This document shows positions 1 to 7,990 of a stretch of 64,000 nt of DNA, in pieces. The stretch spans positions 2,666,001 through 2,730,000 of the forward strand of contig NZ_CP115184.1 of NCBI RefSeq assembly GCF_029395675.1, read 5' to 3'. The stretch is from Janibacter cremeus. Its GTDB lineage: Bacteria; Actinomycetota; Actinomycetes; Actinomycetales; Dermatophilaceae. Below the pieces are notes generated by a model, which saw only the letters and a list, made by a program, of their open reading frames with translations, was not told the origin of the DNA and made no database searches. Each line of letters starts with the position of its first letter. The first letter of the stretch is position 1. Made by a program: the position numbers and the translations under genes.

Positions 1-151
1 TGACGGTCGCGGAGGCGATGTCACCACCGGCGTGGCCGCCCATGCCGTCGGCGACGACGAGCAGGTGGGGGCCGGCGTATCCGGAGTCCTGGTTGTCCTT
101 GCGGACGAGCCCGACGTCGGAGCGAGCGGCGTAGTGGAAGGTCAGCGCCAC
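1..151 (-). CDS. pstP: PP2C-type Ser/Thr protein phosphatase PstP, 5' part
   Basis: The first 50 codons of a PPM-family phosphatase gene that runs off the left edge. The N-terminus reads RSDVGLVRKDNQDSGY and then VVADGMGGHAGGD, the metal-binding Asp and DGMGG motifs of the family. In actinobacteria PstP reverses phosphorylation by PknA/PknB kinases in cell-wall and division control. A GTG start at 151 lies one base after the fhaB stop and behind GAGGAAA, so it is the third gene of fhaA-fhaB-pstP. The rest of the catalytic domain and any membrane anchor are outside the window. Confidence 0.85.
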   Translation of the reverse strand, partial: MALTFHYAARSDVGLVRKDNQDSGYAGPHLLVVADGMGGHAGGDIASATV

Positions 152-152
152 G

Positions 153-650
153 TCATTTCCTCAGCTCGATGACGGTGCGCCCGATGCGGATCGAGGTCCC
201 GGTCTCGACGGGGACCGGGTCGCCGACACGGTACTGCCCGAGGAAGGTGCCGTTCGTCGAGCCGAGGTCCTCGACGTACCAGCCGTCCTCGGCCCGGATG
301 ATGCGCGCGTGCCGGCCGGAGGCGAACTCGTCGTCGAGGACGAGCGTGCACTCGGGGTTGCGGCCGATGAGCACGCCGGAGTCGCGCAGCGGCAGCGACG
401 TGCCGGTGAGCGGCCCCGTGGTGAGCACGAGGTGGGTGGGTGCGCGCGGGTTGCGCGAGGGGCGGGCCGCACCCGCCGCGGCGCCCGCGCCGCGGCGCCC
501 CTTCGGGGTCTTCTTCGCCGGAGCCGGGCGGCGGTTGACCACCCGGGTGCCGAAGAGATCGGTGCGCAGGACCGAGGCGACCGACAGCACGAACACCCAC
601 AGGAGCACGAGCAGGCCGAGACGCAGGACGGTTACCGTCAACTCGCTCAC
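153..650 (-). CDS. fhaB: FHA-domain membrane protein FhaB
   Basis: 165 aa. An N-terminal hydrophobic segment (about residues 8-28) anchors the protein in the membrane, followed by a basic Pro/Ala-rich linker and a C-terminal FHA domain (about 70-163). The FHA core residues are visible in GVLIGRNPECTLVLDD, the Ser/His-binding stretch SGRHARI, and LGSTNGTFL. FHA domains bind phosphothreonine. The mycobacterial equivalent (FhaB/FipA) is a kinase substrate linking Ser/Thr signalling to septum and wall synthesis. Gene order fhaA-fhaB-pstP is conserved in actinobacteria and supports the name. One strand, tight spacing, probably one transcript. Confidence 0.88.
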   Translation of the reverse strand: MSELTVTVLRLGLLVLLWVFVLSVASVLRTDLFGTRVVNRRPAPAKKTPKGRRGAGAAAGAARPSRNPRAPTHLVLTTGPLTGTSLPLRDSGVLIGRNPECTLVLDDEFASGRHARIIRAEDGWYVEDLGSTNGTFLGQYRVGDPVPVETGTSIRIGRTVIELRK

Positions 651-677
651 GTCGCTGCTCCGTTCGGGTGGGGGCCG

Positions 678-1598
678 TCAGCGACGGCCGGCATGGAAGG
701 TGGCGTGGGTACGGCCGGCGGTGATCCGGTCACCATCGGCCAGGCGGACGGCATCCGTCGGCTCACCATTGACGAAGGTGCCGTTGGTCGAGCCGAGGTC
801 ACGCAGGTGCGTGGCGAATCGGGGGCCGTCCTGGGTGACCCGGACCTCGCAGTGTCGCCGTGAGATGCCCGGGTCGTCGAGGACGACGTCGGCGCTCTCG
901 TCACGACCGAGCACGGTCATGGCGCTGATGAGGGGGTAGCGCTCGCCGGAGATCTCCAGCCAGGGGCGCTCGTCCACGGACACCGGCCGCGGAGGCCGGC
1001 TCGGTGGGACGGCGCGCTGGACCGAGGTCGGTGCATCATCGTCCTCCTCGACGGCCGCCCGTGGGCGCGGGGGTGCGGGGGACGAAGGGGGGTTCCCCCG
1101 GGCGCGCCCGGACGCGGGCGGCGCGTCCGGCTCGCCGTCGCGCTCCCAGCTGCCGGAGTACTCGTCGTAGCCGTCGTCGGCCACCTCGGGCGCGGTGTGG
1201 GCACGCACCTCGGCGCGGTCGACCCGTTGCCGAGCGGTCGCGGGCCGGACCCGGAAGACACCTGTCTCGAGCTCCTCGTCGCGGTCGAAGAGGACCTGGA
1301 GGGGGCCGCCGGGTTGGTAGCGCTGGGACTCGGCGTGCTCCTCGGCGGCGGCGACGAGCTCGTCCTCGAGCTCCTCGTCGAACTCCGTCAGCCGGTCGTA
1401 GTCGTCGGGAGCGAGCTCGACCGTGAAGAGGTTGGGGACGACGGTGCGTCCACGGCCGAGCACCGTGGCGCGGTCGTCCATGGCCCGGCGCAGGGCGGAG
1501 GCGAGCTCGAGCGGCTGGACCTCGGCGCGGAAGGCGCGGGCGAAGACACCGTTGACGGTGCGCTCCAGCTTGCGCTCCATGCGCTCGAACAGGCTCAC
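678..1598 (-). CDS. fhaA: FhaA, DUF3662 plus FHA domain protein
   Basis: 306 aa from the GTG at 1598, chosen because GGGAGGA lies just upstream; an ATG 13 codons earlier has no such site. The N-terminus VSLFERMERKLERTVNGVF and the following 110 residues match the DUF3662 domain of FhaA. A long acidic, Pro-rich linker follows, then a C-terminal FHA domain with MTVLGRDESADVVLDD, SRRHCEVRV and DLGSTNGTFVNGE. FhaA in mycobacteria binds phosphorylated MviN and the Ser/Thr kinases, regulating peptidoglycan synthesis; a similar role is inferred here. First gene of the cluster. Confidence 0.88.
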   Translation of the reverse strand: MSLFERMERKLERTVNGVFARAFRAEVQPLELASALRRAMDDRATVLGRGRTVVPNLFTVELAPDDYDRLTEFDEELEDELVAAAEEHAESQRYQPGGPLQVLFDRDEELETGVFRVRPATARQRVDRAEVRAHTAPEVADDGYDEYSGSWERDGEPDAPPASGRARGNPPSSPAPPRPRAAVEEDDDAPTSVQRAVPPSRPPRPVSVDERPWLEISGERYPLISAMTVLGRDESADVVLDDPGISRRHCEVRVTQDGPRFATHLRDLGSTNGTFVNGEPTDAVRLADGDRITAGRTHATFHAGRR

Positions 1599-1717
1599 GT
1601 CGCCGATCCTCCCTTCGCTCGGTCTCTGGGTGCACATGCGACCACCGTCGGTGTCCGCATGGACATGGGTGCGCCGATCCTAACGGCGCATCCTGACCGG
1701 ATGCTGGACCCGGGGTC

Positions 1718-2046
1718 TCAGGAGGGCGACGATCCGAGACGTTCGCGCGCGCCGCGGCCGCGCCGACCCGCCTCGATCGTCCCGGTGGCCGCGCCGAGTC
1801 CGATGAGGGCACCGTTGCCGTAGAGGGTCTCGATGTGGCCGGCCGGCACGTCGAAGGTCTCGTGCCAGATGCCGACCGCCTCCGGGTGCAGCCGGGGTCC
1901 TCCGCCTCGCCCCGGGCGGCGGCGGCCGTGGCGCGCTCGAGCTCGGCGAGCATCTGCGGCATCGCCGTGAAGACCGGTCCCCACAGGTCGGGGCGGTGCT
2001 TCTTGCGGATGGTCATGCCGATGTTGAAGACGACGACGCCGCCCAC
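1718..2046 (-). pseudogene. Remnant of a DUF4188-family protein
   Basis: Two pieces of one protein lie in different frames. The first, beginning near 2046, reads VVVFNIGMTIRKKHRPDLW and AMPQMLAELERA. The second, ending at a stop at 1718, reads GIWHETFDVPAGHIETLYGN and GALIGLGAATG. Both are recognisable DUF4188 (monooxygenase-like) segments. The middle of the family (about 40-50 residues) and the usual residues before VVVF are missing, with a frame change near 1880-1900. This looks like an internal deletion plus loss of the 5' end. It is not expected to make a working protein. Confidence 0.6.
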
Positions 2047-2267
2047 CGGTGTTGACGCTCAAGTGCTACCGGCGCGAGGAGCTGCTGCCCCAGGGGCGGG
2101 TGATCACCCGCACGAGCGCCGAGTACGACGAGGGGCACGTCGAGCGGGTCCGCCTGGTGCGCGCGCTGACGGCCGTCGGCGGTCTCGACCCGGCCACGAC
2201 GCGTCGCGTCATCACGGTCGAGCACGTCACCGTGAGCGGCACCGCCACCCGGCCTGCCCCGCGCTGA
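2047..2267 (+). pseudogene. Remnant of a MerR-family regulator
   Basis: The reading frame VLTLKCYRREELLPQGR, then EYDEGHVERVRLVRALTAVGG and TTRRVI, matches the MerR-type N-terminal winged helix (normally ...VATLKYYLREGLLPPG...). The first 10-14 residues, including the start of helix 1, are gone, and the frame stops after about 73 codons, before a normal dimerisation or effector region. It faces away from the DUF4188 remnant, and the breakpoint (about 2045) removes the 5' ends of both genes. A divergent regulator/enzyme pair that has been deleted through its shared promoter is the simplest reading. Confidence 0.55.
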
Positions 2268-2413
2268 GGGGCGCGCCGGGGCCCCCGCTGCGGTGCCCGA
2301 GCGGACGGGCCGCCGCGCGGCCCGCGGGTGCCGTCGGGCCCGCTTTGGGAATCGGGCAGCTCATGGGGCACAATGAGACGGCTCACGCGCGACGTCGCGG
2401 GTGGGACACTCAC

Positions 2414-2496
2414 GCGAGAGTGGCGGAACGGCAGACGCGCTGGCTTCAGGTGCCAGTGTCCGCAAGGGCGTGGGGGTTCAAATCCCCCCTCTCGCA
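2414..2496 (+). tRNA. tRNA-Leu (CAG anticodon)
   Basis: The acceptor stem GCGAGAG (2414-2420) pairs with CTCTCGC (2489-2495), with discriminator A at 2496; the CCA tail is not encoded. The anticodon arm is CTGGC-TTCAGGT-GCCAG with anticodon CAG, followed by a class II long variable arm and a T arm with GGGGG-TTCAAAT-CCCCC. The 83-nt length and long variable arm fit leucine tRNA. In other actinobacteria a leucine tRNA also sits just upstream of fhaA. Confidence 0.95.
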
Positions 2497-2520
2497 CACG
2501 AGTCCGCACCAGGACGACCA

Positions 2521-2550
2521 CGACCCCCGACCCACACGGCTCGGGGGTCG
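2521..2550 (+). terminator. Hairpin terminator after tRNA-Leu
   Basis: A perfect 10-bp inverted repeat, CGACCCCCGA / TCGGGGGTCG, with a 10-nt loop lies 24 nt after the tRNA. There is no T-run, as is usual for high-GC actinobacterial terminators. Confidence 0.65.
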
Positions 2551-2805
2551 TCGACGTCTGTGGGGCGCACGCCGACCGCTCGCCGTGGCCGGCCGACCGC
2601 TCGTCGAGGGTGGGTCTCAGGTCGCGAAACGCCGCGGCGAGGACGTGCCGACGACGTCCACACTTGTGCACCGTGGACCAGCTCAGGACGAAGCCGACCT
2701 TCCGACTGTGCCTCATCGCGCACTCGGTGGTCGTGATCGACGACAGCCTCTAGGCAGACGGCGCCGACCCGTCAGCCGTCCGTCGTCCCTTCCCACAGAT
2801 CGAGC
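2551..2805. other. Intergenic stretch without a recognised gene
   Basis: Together with the hairpin this makes about 309 bases between the tRNA and the sulfur transporter. I see no coding frame with family motifs and no repeat; the open frames here have compositions typical of shadows. It probably holds the promoter of the downstream transporter. Confidence 0.4.
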
Positions 2806-4080
2806 ATGCCCATGACCACGTCATCCTCCGCCGCCCTCGCTCCCGACGCCGGGGCGCGTCCGTCCGCACCCACCGAGGGGCCACCCGTCGCCACCGGCCC
2901 CAACTCGCTCGCCATGACCACGGGGCTCGTCCTCGCCGTCCTCGGGTCGGTGTACCTCGCCACCAACCACGGCGCGAAGCAGACCGTCCTGTTCGTGCTG
3001 GGCATCGGCCTGGGCGTGGCCCTGTTCCACGCGCGCTTCGGCTTCACCTCCGCCTGGCGCCAGCTCGTCTCCGTCGGCCAGGGCCGGGGCCTGCGCGCGC
3101 ACACCGTGCTGCTCGGGACGACGGCCGCCCTCTTCGCCGTCGTGCTGGCCACGGGTGTCGGCTTCGGCGGCGTGACACCACAGCCGAGCGTCGACCCGAT
3201 CGGGGTCGGCACGATGGTCGGCGCCCTCCTCTTCGGCATCGGCATGCAGCTCGGGGGTGGCTGCGCCTCCGGGGTCCTGTACCACGTCGGCAGCGGGCAG
3301 AGCGCGATCGTCATCACCCTCGCGAGCTTCGTCGTCGGCTCCTTCGCGGGCACGTGGCGCATCGACTTCTGGCACGAGACCCTGCCGACCTTCGGCTCCT
3401 ACTCCCTCTCCGAGGACCTCGGCTACGGCGGTGCCCTGGCGGTCACGCTGCTCGTCCTCGCGGCCATCGCCGGCGCGAGCATCCTCGTCGAGCGGCGTCG
3501 CACCCCGCCGCCGGTCGCGCCGGTCCCCACCGCACGTGGCCTGGCCCGGATCGTGCGCGGGTCGTGGCCGATGTGGGTCGGTGGAGTCGTGCTCGCGGCC
3601 CTCAGCGCCCTCGTGCTCATGACCAAGGGCAGCGCCTGGGGTGTCACCAGCGCCTTCGCCCTGTGGGGGGCCAAGATCGCCCAGGCGCTCGGCATGCACC
3701 CGGAGACCTGGTCCTACTGGCAGGACCCGGGCAACGCCGCGGACCTCAACGGCTCGCTCCTGGACCACGCGACGACCCTGAACGACCTGGGGATCATCGT
3801 CGGCGCCGGCCTCGCCGCCGCCGTCGGCGGGCAGTTCGTCGTGCAGCGGCGCATCCCGTGGCGCATCGTGGTCGCCGGCCTCCTCGGCGGCTTCCTCATG
3901 GGCTACGGCGCCCGGCTCTCCTTCGGCTGCAACATCGGTGCCTACCTGGCCGGGATCGCCAGCTTCAGCCTCTCCGGCTGGGTGTGGGCGGTCGTCGCCC
4001 TCGTCGGCACGTGGGTCGGGCTGCGCGCCCGGCGCCGGCTCGGGCTGGCCACGCCGCGGCCCGGCGACGGCGTCTGCTGA
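2806..4080 (+). CDS. YeeE/YedE (TsuA-type) sulfur-compound transporter
   Basis: 424 aa, about ten hydrophobic membrane segments after a 35-residue polar N-terminus. The two conserved Cys signatures of the YeeE/YedE family are present: QLGGGCASGVLYHVG near residue 150 and ARLSFGCNIGAYLAG near 370. In characterised members these cysteines pass thiosulfate through the membrane. Members often sit beside a TusA-like sulfur carrier; none is visible here, so the substrate is open. A second in-frame ATG at 2812 is an equally possible start. The next gene is hmp on the same strand, but it has its own promoter region. Confidence 0.85.
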   Translation: MPMTTSSSAALAPDAGARPSAPTEGPPVATGPNSLAMTTGLVLAVLGSVYLATNHGAKQTVLFVLGIGLGVALFHARFGFTSAWRQLVSVGQGRGLRAHTVLLGTTAALFAVVLATGVGFGGVTPQPSVDPIGVGTMVGALLFGIGMQLGGGCASGVLYHVGSGQSAIVITLASFVVGSFAGTWRIDFWHETLPTFGSYSLSEDLGYGGALAVTLLVLAAIAGASILVERRRTPPPVAPVPTARGLARIVRGSWPMWVGGVVLAALSALVLMTKGSAWGVTSAFALWGAKIAQALGMHPETWSYWQDPGNAADLNGSLLDHATTLNDLGIIVGAGLAAAVGGQFVVQRRIPWRIVVAGLLGGFLMGYGARLSFGCNIGAYLAGIASFSLSGWVWAVVALVGTWVGLRARRRLGLATPRPGDGVC

Positions 4081-4104
4081 CCCGCGGCGGAGCGACCCGC
4101 CGGC

Positions 4105-4132
4105 AATAAACACGATCGATTTGGTGTTTATT
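4105..4132. promoter_or_regulatory. Palindromic operator-like site upstream of hmp
   Basis: Perfect 9-bp arms AATAAACAC and GTGTTTATT with a 10-nt spacer lie in an A+T-rich island of otherwise G+C-rich DNA, 113 bp before the hmp start. Its form suits a dimeric NO-responsive repressor; an NsrR-type gene lies at 63.0-63.4 kb. The assignment is inference. Confidence 0.5.
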
Positions 4133-4244
4133 CGAAGGGGGGTGCAGACTGCACATTCCCGTTGCAGGAGAGCGGTTCCGACCAGGGGTGGACCGCGGCG
4201 ACGGAGGTGACGCGAGGGCCGCGCCACAGATGCAGGAGGTAGTC

Positions 4245-5477
4245 GTGCTGTCAGCCACCGCCGCCGAGACCGTCCGGTCGACGCTGCCGATCATCGGGTC
4301 GAAGATCGACGAGATCACACCGATCTTCTACCGGCGGATGTTCGCCGCCCATCCCGAGCTGGAGCGTGACCTGTTCAACCGCGGCAACCAGGCCCAGGGC
4401 GACCAGCAGCGGGCCCTCGCCGGCGCGATCGCCGCCTACGCCACCCTCGTCGTCAGCCACGAGCAGCCCGACGTGGACGCGCTCCTGTCCCGGATCGCGC
4501 ACAAGCACGCCTCGCTCGGCATCGCGCCGGACCAGTACCCGATCGTCCACCAGCACCTCTTCGAGGCCATCGCGCAGGTCCTCGGCGACGCGGCCACCCC
4601 CGAGGTCGTCGCGGCCTGGGACGAGGTCTACTGGGACATGGCCCACACGCTCATCCGGATCGAGAAGGGCCTGTACTCCCGCTTCGGCGTGGCCCCGGAG
4701 GAGGTGTGGCAGGACCTCGTCGTCATCGGGCGCCGCCAGGAGTCACCCGACACCGTGGCCCTCGTCCTGGCGCGCCGGGACGGTGAGCCGCTGCAGCAGG
4801 CGCAGCCCGGCCAGTACATCTCCGTGCAGGTGACCCTGCCCGACGGCGCCCGGCAGATCCGCCAGTACAGCCTCACCCGGGCCCCCGACAGCCGCTCGTG
4901 GGGCATCACGGTCAAGGCCGTCCCCGCGGGCGTCGTCGACGGCACCCCCGTCCCCGCCGGCGAGGTGTCGAACTTCCTCCACGACAACGTCTTCGAGGGG
5001 GACCTGCTGCACTGCTCGCTCCCCTTCGGCGACCTCGTGCTGGAGGACCGGACCGATCCCCTCCTCCTGGTGTCCGCGGGCATCGGCTGCACCCCGATCA
5101 TCGGGATGCTCCACCACCTCGCCCGCACCGGCTCCGAGCGGCCGGTGACCGTGGTGCACGCCGACCGGTCCCCGGCCCGGCACGCGCACCGCCAGGAGCT
5201 CGCGGAACTGGTCCAGCGCATCCCCGACGCCCGCCTGCACCACTGGTACGAGGACCTGGGCGTGCGGCCCCCGAGCGAGACGGTGCAGCGCGGTCTGATC
5301 GACCTCGACGCGGCCCACGTCGACCCGGACGCGCAGGTCTACCTCTGCGGACCCCTGCCCTTCATGGAGCTCGTGCGCGGTCGCCTGGCCGGCCACGGCG
5401 TGCCCGAGTCGCACATCCACTACGAGGTCTTCGGGCCGGACACCTGGGTGCCCCACGCGGAGCCGGCCGCGGTCTGA
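4245..5477 (+). CDS. hmp: Flavohemoprotein, nitric oxide dioxygenase
   Basis: 410 aa from the GTG at 4245, which follows AGGAGG by five bases; the earlier in-frame ATG lacks such a site. An N-terminal globin (1-135) has IFYRRMF with the distal Tyr and HKHASLGI with the proximal His. The FAD domain has IRQYSLTRAP, the NAD domain has SAGIGCTPIIGML, and the C-terminal HYEVFGPDT is typical of Hmp. The enzyme oxidises NO to nitrate with O2 and NADH in the cytoplasm. A strong palindrome lies in its upstream region, consistent with induction by nitrosative stress. Confidence 0.94.
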   Translation: MLSATAAETVRSTLPIIGSKIDEITPIFYRRMFAAHPELERDLFNRGNQAQGDQQRALAGAIAAYATLVVSHEQPDVDALLSRIAHKHASLGIAPDQYPIVHQHLFEAIAQVLGDAATPEVVAAWDEVYWDMAHTLIRIEKGLYSRFGVAPEEVWQDLVVIGRRQESPDTVALVLARRDGEPLQQAQPGQYISVQVTLPDGARQIRQYSLTRAPDSRSWGITVKAVPAGVVDGTPVPAGEVSNFLHDNVFEGDLLHCSLPFGDLVLEDRTDPLLLVSAGIGCTPIIGMLHHLARTGSERPVTVVHADRSPARHAHRQELAELVQRIPDARLHHWYEDLGVRPPSETVQRGLIDLDAAHVDPDAQVYLCGPLPFMELVRGRLAGHGVPESHIHYEVFGPDTWVPHAEPAAV

Positions 5478-5508
5478 GCGAAGGGGGCCGCCCCGCCCGG
5501 CGTCGTGG

Positions 5509-5940
5509 TCACCGGCCACGGCGGCCGGGCCGGGTCCCCCTTCGCCACTGCTCGATCGCTCGGGTGGACCACAGCGCCCACACGACGAGCACCGGCTGGA
5601 AGAACAGCCGGAGCAGCCGCGCGCGGTCGGTGTCGAGGCCGAAGGCGTCCCGGTGCTCGGTCAGCTGTGCGATGTTGCCCGGGAGGACCGCGACGAAGAG
5701 GGCCGCGGTGGCCAGCCCCACGACCGCGCGGTGCGGCTGCCGCCAGGCCACGAGCAGGGCCACCCCGACGGCGAGCTCCACCACCCCGGAGAGCAGGACG
5801 ACCGTGTCCACGTCGAGCGGCACCCAGGGCGGCACCTGTGCCCGGAACTCCCTGCGGGCGAAGGTCAGGTGCCCGGTACCGGTGAACAGGAGGGCGGCGC
5901 CGAGCAGGACCTGGGCGAGCGCCCTCGGGGATGTCGTCAT
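5509..5940 (-). CDS. DoxX-family membrane protein
   Basis: 143 aa with four hydrophobic segments and the DoxX-like opening LLGAALLFTGTGHLTFAR followed by FRAQVPPWVP. The family is widespread and poorly characterised; some members join redox complexes or protect against oxidative stress. It converges on hmp and diverges from the crotonase gene with only 36 bp between starts. The hexamer TACGGT (5947-5952, reverse strand) ends 6 nt before the ATG, suggesting a leaderless message. Confidence 0.75.
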   Translation of the reverse strand: MTTSPRALAQVLLGAALLFTGTGHLTFARREFRAQVPPWVPLDVDTVVLLSGVVELAVGVALLVAWRQPHRAVVGLATAALFVAVLPGNIAQLTEHRDAFGLDTDRARLLRLFFQPVLVVWALWSTRAIEQWRRGTRPGRRGR

Positions 5941-5976
5941 CCCCTGACCGTACGCAGATGCGGCAGAGTCCTCCCC

Positions 5977-6864
5977 ATGACGTACACGACGATCCGCCAC
6001 GACCTCGACGACGGTGTCCTCACCGTCACGCTCGACCGGGCCGACCAGCTCAACTCCTTCACCCCGACGATGGCCGACGAGCTCGAGCGCACCTTCCGGG
6101 AGGTCAACGACGACGACGCGGTGCGCGCGGTGATCGTCACCGGCGCCGGGCGCGCCTTCTGCGCGGGGATGGACCTCACCGCCGAGGGCAACGTCTTCGG
6201 CCTCGACGAGTCGATGTCCCCCTCCCTGACCGACATGCAGCAGCTCGACGACCCCGCCCTCGTCGCCGGCGTGCGCGACACCGGCGGCCGCGTCACCCTG
6301 GCCGTCCACGACTGCCGCAAGCCGGTCATCGCCGCGATCAACGGCGCCGCGGTGGGCATCGGCGCGACGATGACCCTGGCCATGGATGCCCGGCTGGTCT
6401 CGACGAAGGCGCGCGTCGGCTTCGTCTTCGGGCGGATCGGGATCGTCCCCGAGGCGGCCTCGTCCTGGTTCCTGCCGCGGATCGTCGGGCTCCCCACCGC
6501 CCTCGACCTCGTCCTGTCCGCCGACATCCTCGACGCCGACGCCGCCGTCGCGGCGGGGGTGGCCACCGGGCCGCACGAGCCGGACGACCTCCTGGGTGCT
6601 GCCCGGGCGCTCGCCGACCGCTGGACGAAGGGGCGCTCGCCGGTCGCGGTCGCCCTCGCCCGGCAGATGCTGCGCCGCAATGCCGCGACGCAGCACCCCG
6701 TGGAGGCGCACCGGATCGACTCCCTGGCCATGTTCGAGACGAGCATCGGTGACGGCAAGGAGGGCGTGGCGGCCTTCCTGGAGAAGCGGGACCCGCAGTA
6801 CACCAGCCGGGCGTCGCAGATGCCGGGGTTCTACGAGGAGTGGATCGCCCGGGACGGGGGCTGA
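5977..6864 (+). CDS. Enoyl-CoA hydratase/isomerase family protein
   Basis: 295 aa. Crotonase-fold motifs are clear: GRAFCAGMDL (oxyanion hole), AAINGAAVGIGATM, and FVFGRIGIVPEAASSWFLPRIVG, where the catalytic-type Glu is kept. It probably acts on a 2-enoyl-CoA, but the exact substrate is not readable. It stands alone, divergent from DoxX. CAGAGT ends 7 nt before the ATG and no Shine-Dalgarno is seen, so translation may be leaderless. Confidence 0.85.
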   Translation: MTYTTIRHDLDDGVLTVTLDRADQLNSFTPTMADELERTFREVNDDDAVRAVIVTGAGRAFCAGMDLTAEGNVFGLDESMSPSLTDMQQLDDPALVAGVRDTGGRVTLAVHDCRKPVIAAINGAAVGIGATMTLAMDARLVSTKARVGFVFGRIGIVPEAASSWFLPRIVGLPTALDLVLSADILDADAAVAAGVATGPHEPDDLLGAARALADRWTKGRSPVAVALARQMLRRNAATQHPVEAHRIDSLAMFETSIGDGKEGVAAFLEKRDPQYTSRASQMPGFYEEWIARDGG

Positions 6865-6895
6865 GCGCGGGGACGCCCGGGCGCCCCCCTTCGCC

Positions 6896-7444
6896 TCAGA
6901 TGAACTCGAGCGGGTCGAACTCGTCGATCTCGATGACCCGCACCCGCGGCAGGCGGCTCTTGAAGGCGGAGATGTCGTACTCGAGGTCGAAGAACTCCAT
7001 GCCGGGCACGTCCCGCAGCCCATTGGCCATGAACTCACCGAACCCGACGATGCCGACGCGGCGGTCCTCGTCCTCGGCGAGGTCCTCCATCTGCGGGGTG
7101 AAGTCGTTGTCGTGGCTGACGAGCATGACGTCCGCGTCGCGCTCGAGGAGGGCCTCCGCGGTGCGCTGGATCGCGATGTCGACGACCTTGCCCTCGCCCC
7201 GCAGCGGCACCGGCCGATAGCCCATGGCGAGCAGCGCCTGCACGAAGGAGGCGGGCAGGTCACCGGCGACGGCGAGGAAGAACAACCCCTTGACCGGCTG
7301 GTCCCAGGCCGCCTCGGTGTACTCGAGGAGCTTGTTCCAGCGTGGGCGCTCCTCGGGCTGGGGGCGACGGCCGAGGACCGAGACCCCGAGCGTCGCGTCG
7401 ATGTTCTCGCCGTCGACGAGGAGGTAGGTGGTGCGATCGGCCAT
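6896..7444 (-). CDS. NYN-domain (PIN-like) putative nuclease
   Basis: 182 aa. The N-terminal YLLVDGENID and the later VMLVSHDNDFTPQMEDL carry the acidic residues that bind metal in NYN/LabA (DUF88) proteins, so RNA cleavage is a reasonable guess. The Lys/Arg-poor C-terminus ends in an acidic IDEFDPLEFI tail. TAGGGT (7451-7456, reverse strand) lies 6 nt upstream of the ATG with no ribosome-binding site, indicating a leaderless transcript. Confidence 0.8.
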   Translation of the reverse strand: MADRTTYLLVDGENIDATLGVSVLGRRPQPEERPRWNKLLEYTEAAWDQPVKGLFFLAVAGDLPASFVQALLAMGYRPVPLRGEGKVVDIAIQRTAEALLERDADVMLVSHDNDFTPQMEDLAEDEDRRVGIVGFGEFMANGLRDVPGMEFFDLEYDISAFKSRLPRVRVIEIDEFDPLEFI

Positions 7445-7472
7445 GGCCAGACCCTATAGCGCGGGAGCCGGC

Positions 7473-7766
7473 TCAGAAGTCGCGCGCGGCCTCACCCTCG
7501 CCACCACCGGCGGACCCGAGGTGGATCCGGCGGACGAGTCGGATGGTCGGTCGCACGACGAAGAGCACCGACCCCACGGTGAAGCACCAGATGGCGGCCG
7601 TCTCCGTCGCCTTCCAGAAGAAGAGGATGCTGCCGACGAGGAAGAGCAGCCCCGCGAGGAAGTCGTTGGCGATCGACAGCGCCTCGTACGCGCCGTCGAC
7701 CCGCAGGTTCGTTGGGCCGAGCGTCACGGAGACGTCCCAGCGCCCGTCCCGGGTCTTCTGCCACAT
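7473..7766 (-). CDS. YrhK-like small membrane protein
   Basis: 97 aa. A short N-terminal polar part, then two hydrophobic segments with ANDFLAGLLFLVGSILFF and AAIWCFTVGSVLFVVRP, the pattern of the YrhK-like domain. The function of the family is unknown. AGGAGG lies 7 nt before the ATG. It lies just upstream of the NYN gene on the same strand, but that gene has its own promoter hexamer. Confidence 0.7.
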   Translation of the reverse strand: MWQKTRDGRWDVSVTLGPTNLRVDGAYEALSIANDFLAGLLFLVGSILFFWKATETAAIWCFTVGSVLFVVRPTIRLVRRIHLGSAGGGEGEAARDF

Positions 7767-7849
7767 GCGTGTCCTCCTGAGGTCGGGTGCGTATCCTGCT
7801 CAGTCCTACCCGCCTACGCTGGCGGGACACCGAGGAAGGGAGATCCGCC

Positions 7850-7981
7850 ATGTGCGTACCGGTGCGGTGCACGAGCTGCGGGAAGACGACCTGGTCGGGC
7901 TGCGGGGAGCACGTCGACGAGGTCCGGGCGCAGGTGCGCGCCGAGGACTGGTGCACGTGCGCCGAGGCCACGGCCCACTGA
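7850..7981 (+). CDS. Small Cys-rich (zinc-ribbon-like) protein
   Basis: 43 aa, MCVPVRCTSCGKTTWSGCGE followed by a charged helix and WCTCAEATAH. Five Cys in CxxC and CxxxxxxC spacing plus WCTC suggest a bound metal. I recall similar short proteins with CxTCGKTTWAGCG in many actinobacteria, all uncharacterised. GAGGAAGGGAG stands in front of the ATG. It runs towards the TetR gene and shares only a 9-base gap with it. Confidence 0.7.
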   Translation: MCVPVRCTSCGKTTWSGCGEHVDEVRAQVRAEDWCTCAEATAH

Positions 7982-7990
7982 CGAAGGGGG

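Noticed and set aside
2806..5477. Sulfur transporter and hmp as one operon
   Set aside because: They share a strand but a 164-bp gap with a strong palindrome and separate ribosome site argues for independent transcription.
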